From Rhizophagus irregularis (taxonomy: Eukaryota; Glomeromycota; Glomeromycetes; Glomerales; Glomeraceae): a stretch of 64,000 bases of DNA. The DNA lies in assembly GCF_026210795.1 (NCBI RefSeq), contig NC_089453.1:1614501-1678500 (forward strand), in the 5' to 3' direction. A program made the translations under genes and the position numbers. Below the pieces are notes generated by a model. That model searched no databases, was not told the DNA's origin, and was given only the letters and a program-made list of their open reading frames with translations. Positions 59,410 through 64,000 of the stretch are shown in pieces. Within the stretch, counting starts at the first letter, position 1. The number at the start of each line of letters is the position of its first letter.

Positions 59410-60772
59410 TCATGTTGTGCCCTTGTGACCTTGAGGAGTATTTACGCCTCATAGCCAAAAAAAGAAAAATATTACTACGATTTATTATTGTACTTTCTAT
59501 ATTTAGCATAATTTAAAATTAAAAATTTACTTTTTTTATTTTTTTTTTCAGCGAATACAATTTATGTTTAACAAATTTGATTGTCATACTTAATGAATTG
59601 ATAGTATCCTTGTTATTGATTAATATTCAAATAATTTGAAAAACAAAATCAATGGTTGTTATTTAATAGACTATTAATTTATTGTTATTTTTAAATCTTA
59701 CTTAAAAATTAATATGAACAAAGGTCAATTTTTTTAATTTGAATTTATTTTAAATAATGGTGAGTAACGAGCGTGAAAGATTAAGAAATCATTCAACTTA
59801 TTATTTCTACAAAAAAAGTCATATCTAAGAGAAGAATTTCTGTAGAATTATAATAATTATCGCAAATATAAGTAATATAAGTTTGAACAAAATATATGGG
59901 TAATGGTTAATAAAAAAAAAATAAATGAAAGAAATTATTACATCATAAATTACATTATGTGTGGTACTTAGCAATTTAGTGTAATAATAACAGATAAATA
60001 AGGAATAGATCAGGCGCAGGGATTTTCATATATTACACAATTCAAATTATTTATATGGAGACTATTCTAAACGTCAGACAAATTTTTTTAGTTATATAAT
60101 AAATTTAAAATTGCAAATTTCCTAATTTCCTTTGTTTACGAAATAATCTCGTGATAATTATGTTTAGAAACTTTAGTCACTTAATACACTTAAAATTGAT
60201 GCATACGAATTATAAATAATTGAATTTTTGAATTTATAATTGATAACAATAAACAATTAATTAACAGCAATTTATTCTTAAAATATAAACTGTCAAAATT
60301 TAAAGTATTGATGAATTGATTAGATGATTTTTAAATTCAACTATTCTATGCCTACATGGGAGTGAAAGTTTCAAGAAGTTTGGCCAATCAATCGTGATGA
60401 CTTCCTCACCAAATTTATCCTGAGAAGCCTATGCGACACGATGATAGGATTTTTATCTATATTTGTATCATGTAATAGCGATATATTCACAATTTTTTAT
60501 GTATTGTTGTCCGCTACTGGCGAAGTTTATTTCATAAATAATAAAGCACCAATATTGCACTTTCGTTAAAAGTCACGCAATGTCTGTGGCTCTGTTGATA
60601 TAAAAGCAAATATTTATGCTCAGTACTTTCCCAGAAATAAATTTATATTTCACTCCGAAATGTAACAATATTTTTATTTGAGCCAAATACCCCTAATAAA
60701 AACACTATGTTCCACCTCTATCTCTATTACTGGAAATGAGATGGTCATACTGGTGGACAATATTAAAATTAT
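59410..60772. other. intergenic; partial Helitron-like repeat at about 60000-60100
   Basis: A/T-rich. At 60000-60100 the words GATCAGGCGCAGG, ATTACACAATTCAAA and ACGTCAGACAAATTTTTTTA belong to the Helitron-like family, but the terminus is worn. No gene is supported. Confidence 0.4.
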
Positions 60773-61320
60773 GAAACAAAAGAGCTTATTGATTTCTTGC
60801 GTAAGGAGGAGAACTTAGGGCTTGAACCGGAAGATTACGATATAACTAAGAAGGAGAGAATAAATGGCCGTGACTTTCTCAAGCTAACCGCCGAAGAAAA
60901 ATTTGAGTTCATAGAATGAAAATGGACTTACTTCAAGGCTTGCGGGCTTCACTAAGGTGTGCAAGGAGAAAAAATTTAAAAGCGTTTTCATTGTGCCACA
61001 GTTTGAGTTGAGGTATTAAGAAATACGACATAAATAGTGATAGTATAAAAAATATTCCACAATTCAAGCCAGATAAGCGAAGTTTTTGTGTAAAATTTTG
61101 GATAATTAGTTTCATTGCTATAGAATACCAGACTAATCCATCTCTATTAATTTTCATTATAGAAATCCTCCTAATTGAGGAAAATAATCTGGAATTTAAG
61201 CTCTGCATTGACAACATTATTCACAGGATAAAAAATATGAGTCGAGTTCTGATAAAAACAAAACTATGTGTCGTGAATATATTTCAACAATCCTTCACAT
61301 AACTATCGGTCTTAATAAAA
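60773..61320 (+). pseudogene. SAM-domain protein pseudogene
   Basis: The first 48 codons are open and fit a SAM-like domain (TKELIDFLRKEENLGLEPED, then TKKERINGRDFLKLTAEEKF). The last helix follows in another frame (RLAGFTKVCKEKKFK) after a stop at 60917-60919. Weaker coding-like sequence continues to about 61320 in shifting frames. The order is that of a SAM-led multi-domain family common in Glomeromycotina, to my knowledge. Stops and frameshifts show it is dead. Confidence 0.6.
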
Positions 61321-61399
61321 AAAGGAAATGATCGAGATTACAAGATTAAATTATTTAATATTCAATAAATTACTACCTATTTTATTGTAATAACAAGGA

Positions 61400-63010
61400 T
61401 AACGCTGATAATAACTTTGTTGTCAAAAAGGAGCATCATTTGGCCCAAAAGATTCAAAAACTTCACGCTATTGTGCTATGCATAAGCCAGTTGGTTATGT
61501 TCACGTAAAGACATAGTAGTTTCAAAAAGATGGCTGTTACAAGTTTCCTCATTTTGGTTTCCCCAGCTCTAAAGCAACTTCATGCGTCACTAATATGAAA
61601 GAAGGGATTATTCACTTAAAGGTCAGAAAATACTTAGAACTACACGTGCAGTTTTTGATGTTATTGGCTCAGATAAGATAAATTCTGCGCTAAATGCAAA
61701 AAACCAGTAATGATTGATATCCAAATTAAACTCTGAATTGTCAAGTGCTCTTTACTGTAGAGTAATCATCACGAACTTCCTGTAATCAATATAAGCAGGA
61801 TGGTATGATTAATGTTGCAAGCAGAAAGTGCATACACTCAGATTGTTATACTCATCCTAATTTTAATGTCTCAGGAAAAACACAAGGCCAATGCTACACT
61901 AGATTCAAAACAGATAGTATAGTTAACATAGTAAATTAGTGGTGTGAGAAAGCTTGTTGTATAATATACCAACTTTTAATCATTTAGGAGAAAAAAGTGA
62001 CCGTTTTTGTCAAGCCCACTGAAATCCTGGTAATGTTGTTGGCCCAAAGTGTAATAATTTTAATTACCAAAAAGAGTACTATATGGAATACCCGGATATA
62101 AAATATCGCGACGCTTCACGCATAACTACGAAAAAAATGCGTCCGGAAAATATTCTGAAATTGTCCGGAATATAATTTTACAAAATAAGTGTCCTGAAAA
62201 CATACGAAAACGCGCAAGATTTGGAACATTTTCCGGACATTGATTTTTGTCCGAAATTTGTCCGGATTTGGAATTTGTCCGGAAAAAAATTTTCTCTGAA
62301 ATGATCGGCAAGTCATATCAGTAGTATATCAGTGATATTCTTTTATACAAATACTTAACTGATAACTGTTTATAGCAGTTTAAATTAACATCATAGATAG
62401 TATTTTGCTTGCTCTTTAAGTTTACATAGTATACACACAAAGGTTTTAAATACCAGTTTTTTGCTTTTTACATTTTTTGATTTTTTATTGTTCAGAATTT
62501 GTCTGGAATTTTTTCTCGTCTAACTACCAGAATTTGTCCAGGTTTTTTTGTCCAGAGATTGTCCAAAATGTGTCCAGGATTTTTTGTGTCCAGAATTTGT
62601 CCAGTTTTGTCTATCCGAAATTTGTCCTGAATTTTTCATGTCTGGACAAATTCCGGACTTCAAAAAATTCCGGACACCATATTTTTTCATAATTTCGGAC
62701 ATTTTCCAGACATTTTATAGGTATACTGGACAATTTCCGAACAGTTTTGGTGACAAATTCCGGACATTCTTTTTTCGTAGGGCAAAGGTATGATGGCACA
62801 ATATTCACGTTTATACATGATCCCAGATTGTAAAAATCCTGCTGTGAAAAACACTCTATGATGAGCGAAAGCAAAAGTGTGTTTAGCAAAACAACTTTGA
62901 GTTAAAAATATTTTAGATGAAAACATTATTCTATACGAGATGGAGTGTGTTCAAAAAAGCATCCTGATTTTATCATTGATGTATACACACACGTAAAGTT
63001 GACTTAGAAA
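61400..63010 (+). pseudogene. EsV-1-7-like cysteine-repeat pseudogene
   Basis: Successive segments fit the repeat C-x4-C-x15/16-C-x2-H. At 61427-61510 there is an exact C-x16-C-x2-H (RYCAMHKPVGYVHV at its end). At 61525-61620 one Cys and the His are lost. At 61829-61939 C-x4-C-x15-C is present with His replaced by Arg. At 61945-62030 the repeat ends FCQAH after a frameshift. Further weak matches lie at 62815-62990, beyond an inserted MITE. The domain is named from a brown-algal virus protein and also occurs in eukaryotes; its role is unclear. In-frame stops separate the repeats, so it is not functional. Whether the origin is viral or fungal cannot be told from this. Confidence 0.6.
62126..62780. 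mobile_element. 655-bp MITE with TGTCCGGAA iterons
   Basis: Inverted ends CTACGAAAAAAATGCGTCCGG on the left; the right complement reads CTACGAAAAAAGAATGTCCG. Both arms are filled with GTCCGGAATTTGTCC-type words: direct copies on the left (62140-62290) and both orientations on the right (62490-62770). The overlapping short open frames are artefacts of these iterons. It interrupts the EsV-1-7-like pseudogene. It is related to 2204-2334. Confidence 0.65.
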
Positions 63011-64000
63011 TGGATGAGTTTCAATTAGGTAAAAAGAATGTGAGACATTGCGCAAGCTCCTAGCATCCTTACTCTCTTTATTTGCTATAACTGAAGCTTG
63101 ATAGTTACAGAATGTTTAACAGAATTAAAAGATAATAATGATAAAGAAAGAAAACAAGAATTGTTAATGTACTTAGCCATTTATTGTTCTAATAGCAAAG
63201 GTTGCACAGGCATCGTAGCAATGATAATTATGTTGATTATAACTAGGAAATGGAAACCATTGTAGATCTGGTGCGAAAAAGATAAAATTAAAATTTGCGA
63301 TTTCATTGGACGGGACATATGGCCCATGTGTACGATATTAACGTACGCACGGTACGATTTTGAAAACCAGTACGGTACTGAATATCTATATAATCTATAT
63401 AGACTATATAGTCCTTACAATGATACTTATGGTAAATCTTAAGGTATTTTAAATGTTTAGTTTTGAAGGACTACAATGTATTTTGAGTGATTACTGTAGG
63501 AAAAAATATAAATGTATACTTTACTATGCTTTTTTTTAATATAAATTTTATTGGAATCTTCGCAAATTCATTTAAGAAAACCGAATATTTGCAATTTAAT
63601 AATTATATGTTTTTTATATAAAATAGAATTTTTCTATCACCGGGGTGGTGACTGAAATTATGATGATCGACCAGCATTAAAAAATATAGTGCCGGTAAAA
63701 ATTAATAATTCCGGCCAACGGTGATGATCACCCACGGTGATTTGAAGTAAAAATTAAAAAAAAACATTTTTGATTATTTGTTCTTATTAACATTCAATTA
63801 TTATGAATTCTTAAAAGGAAATATTTAACTTTAGGGCTTTAAAAATTGTTATTAAAATAGAAAATAATTACTTATTGCAGAAAATAATTATAACATTTGT
63901 AAATATAAATTATTTTTAAAACTATCAAAATAATTAATCAACTTAAAATTATAGTTGATTTTTTCTTTAATAAAGAAATAAGAGCTGTTACACATGCAGT
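63011..64000. other. intergenic, no supported gene
   Basis: A/T-rich with some balanced segments at 63160-63380. An imperfect inverted pair of CACC..GGTGA words lies at 63638-63742. No gene was recognised. Confidence 0.35.

Noticed and set aside
62116-62926. Many short overlapping frames rich in 'CPE', 'SGQ' and 'RNLS'
   Set aside because: They are all translations of the TGTCCGGAA iterons in different frames.
1-64000. tRNA and rRNA genes
   Set aside because: No cloverleaf-like or conserved rRNA segment was recognised by eye; a tRNAscan or Infernal run would settle this.

Overview
The window is very AT-rich eukaryotic DNA with short introns (about 55-95 nt, GT..AG), low-complexity A/T tracts and dense transposon debris. 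Its expanded gene families are F-box proteins, tyrosine-kinase-like kinases carrying a CxxC...WCxxC zinc motif, SAM-domain proteins and EsV-1-7-like repeats. That combination is most like an arbuscular mycorrhizal fungus of the Rhizophagus (Glomeromycotina) type. The organism is inferred from family resemblance, not from a database search.

Layout. 1-7.9 kb: remnants of a non-LTR-like element, F-box gene 1 and small TIR elements. 8.26-14.44 kb: a minus-strand Helitron-like element split by a 292-bp hAT-like MITE and by a 3.3-kb two-gene Tc1/mariner element. 14.9-16 kb: a decayed hAT element with a nested MITE. 18.9-21.6 kb: more Helitron-like copies, one of which preserves the empty target sites of both insertions in the first copy. 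23.8-29.7 kb: the most striking locus, a predicted kinase gene in which one roughly 450-nt phase-0 exon is repeated in tandem. 30-40 kb: a kinase scrap, F-box genes 2 and 3 and several MITEs. 41.4-46.9 kb: a kinase gene beside a 2.1-kb minisatellite of about 21 units whose units carry splice-like sites, all lying between hAT-like inverted termini. 47-54 kb: F-box genes 4 and 5 around a non-LTR-like remnant. 55-59 kb: a decayed mariner and a complete kinase gene with symmetric small tail exons. 60.7-63 kb: SAM-domain and EsV-1-7-like pseudogenes, the second split by a MITE.

The host genes fall into two families that could act in signalling and protein turnover. Five paralogous F-box genes, all on the minus strand, would supply substrate receptors to SCF ubiquitin ligases. 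Four of the five share a promoter motif, and all have a TATA-like sequence. Three kinase genes share an architecture of zinc motif, a WIPY linker and a kinase domain. The tandem-exon gene looks like a bead-string of zinc motifs fused to dead kinase N-lobes and ending in one kinase that still has its main catalytic residues. This is the best candidate for an undescribed system in the window. No rRNA, tRNA or CRISPR was seen.
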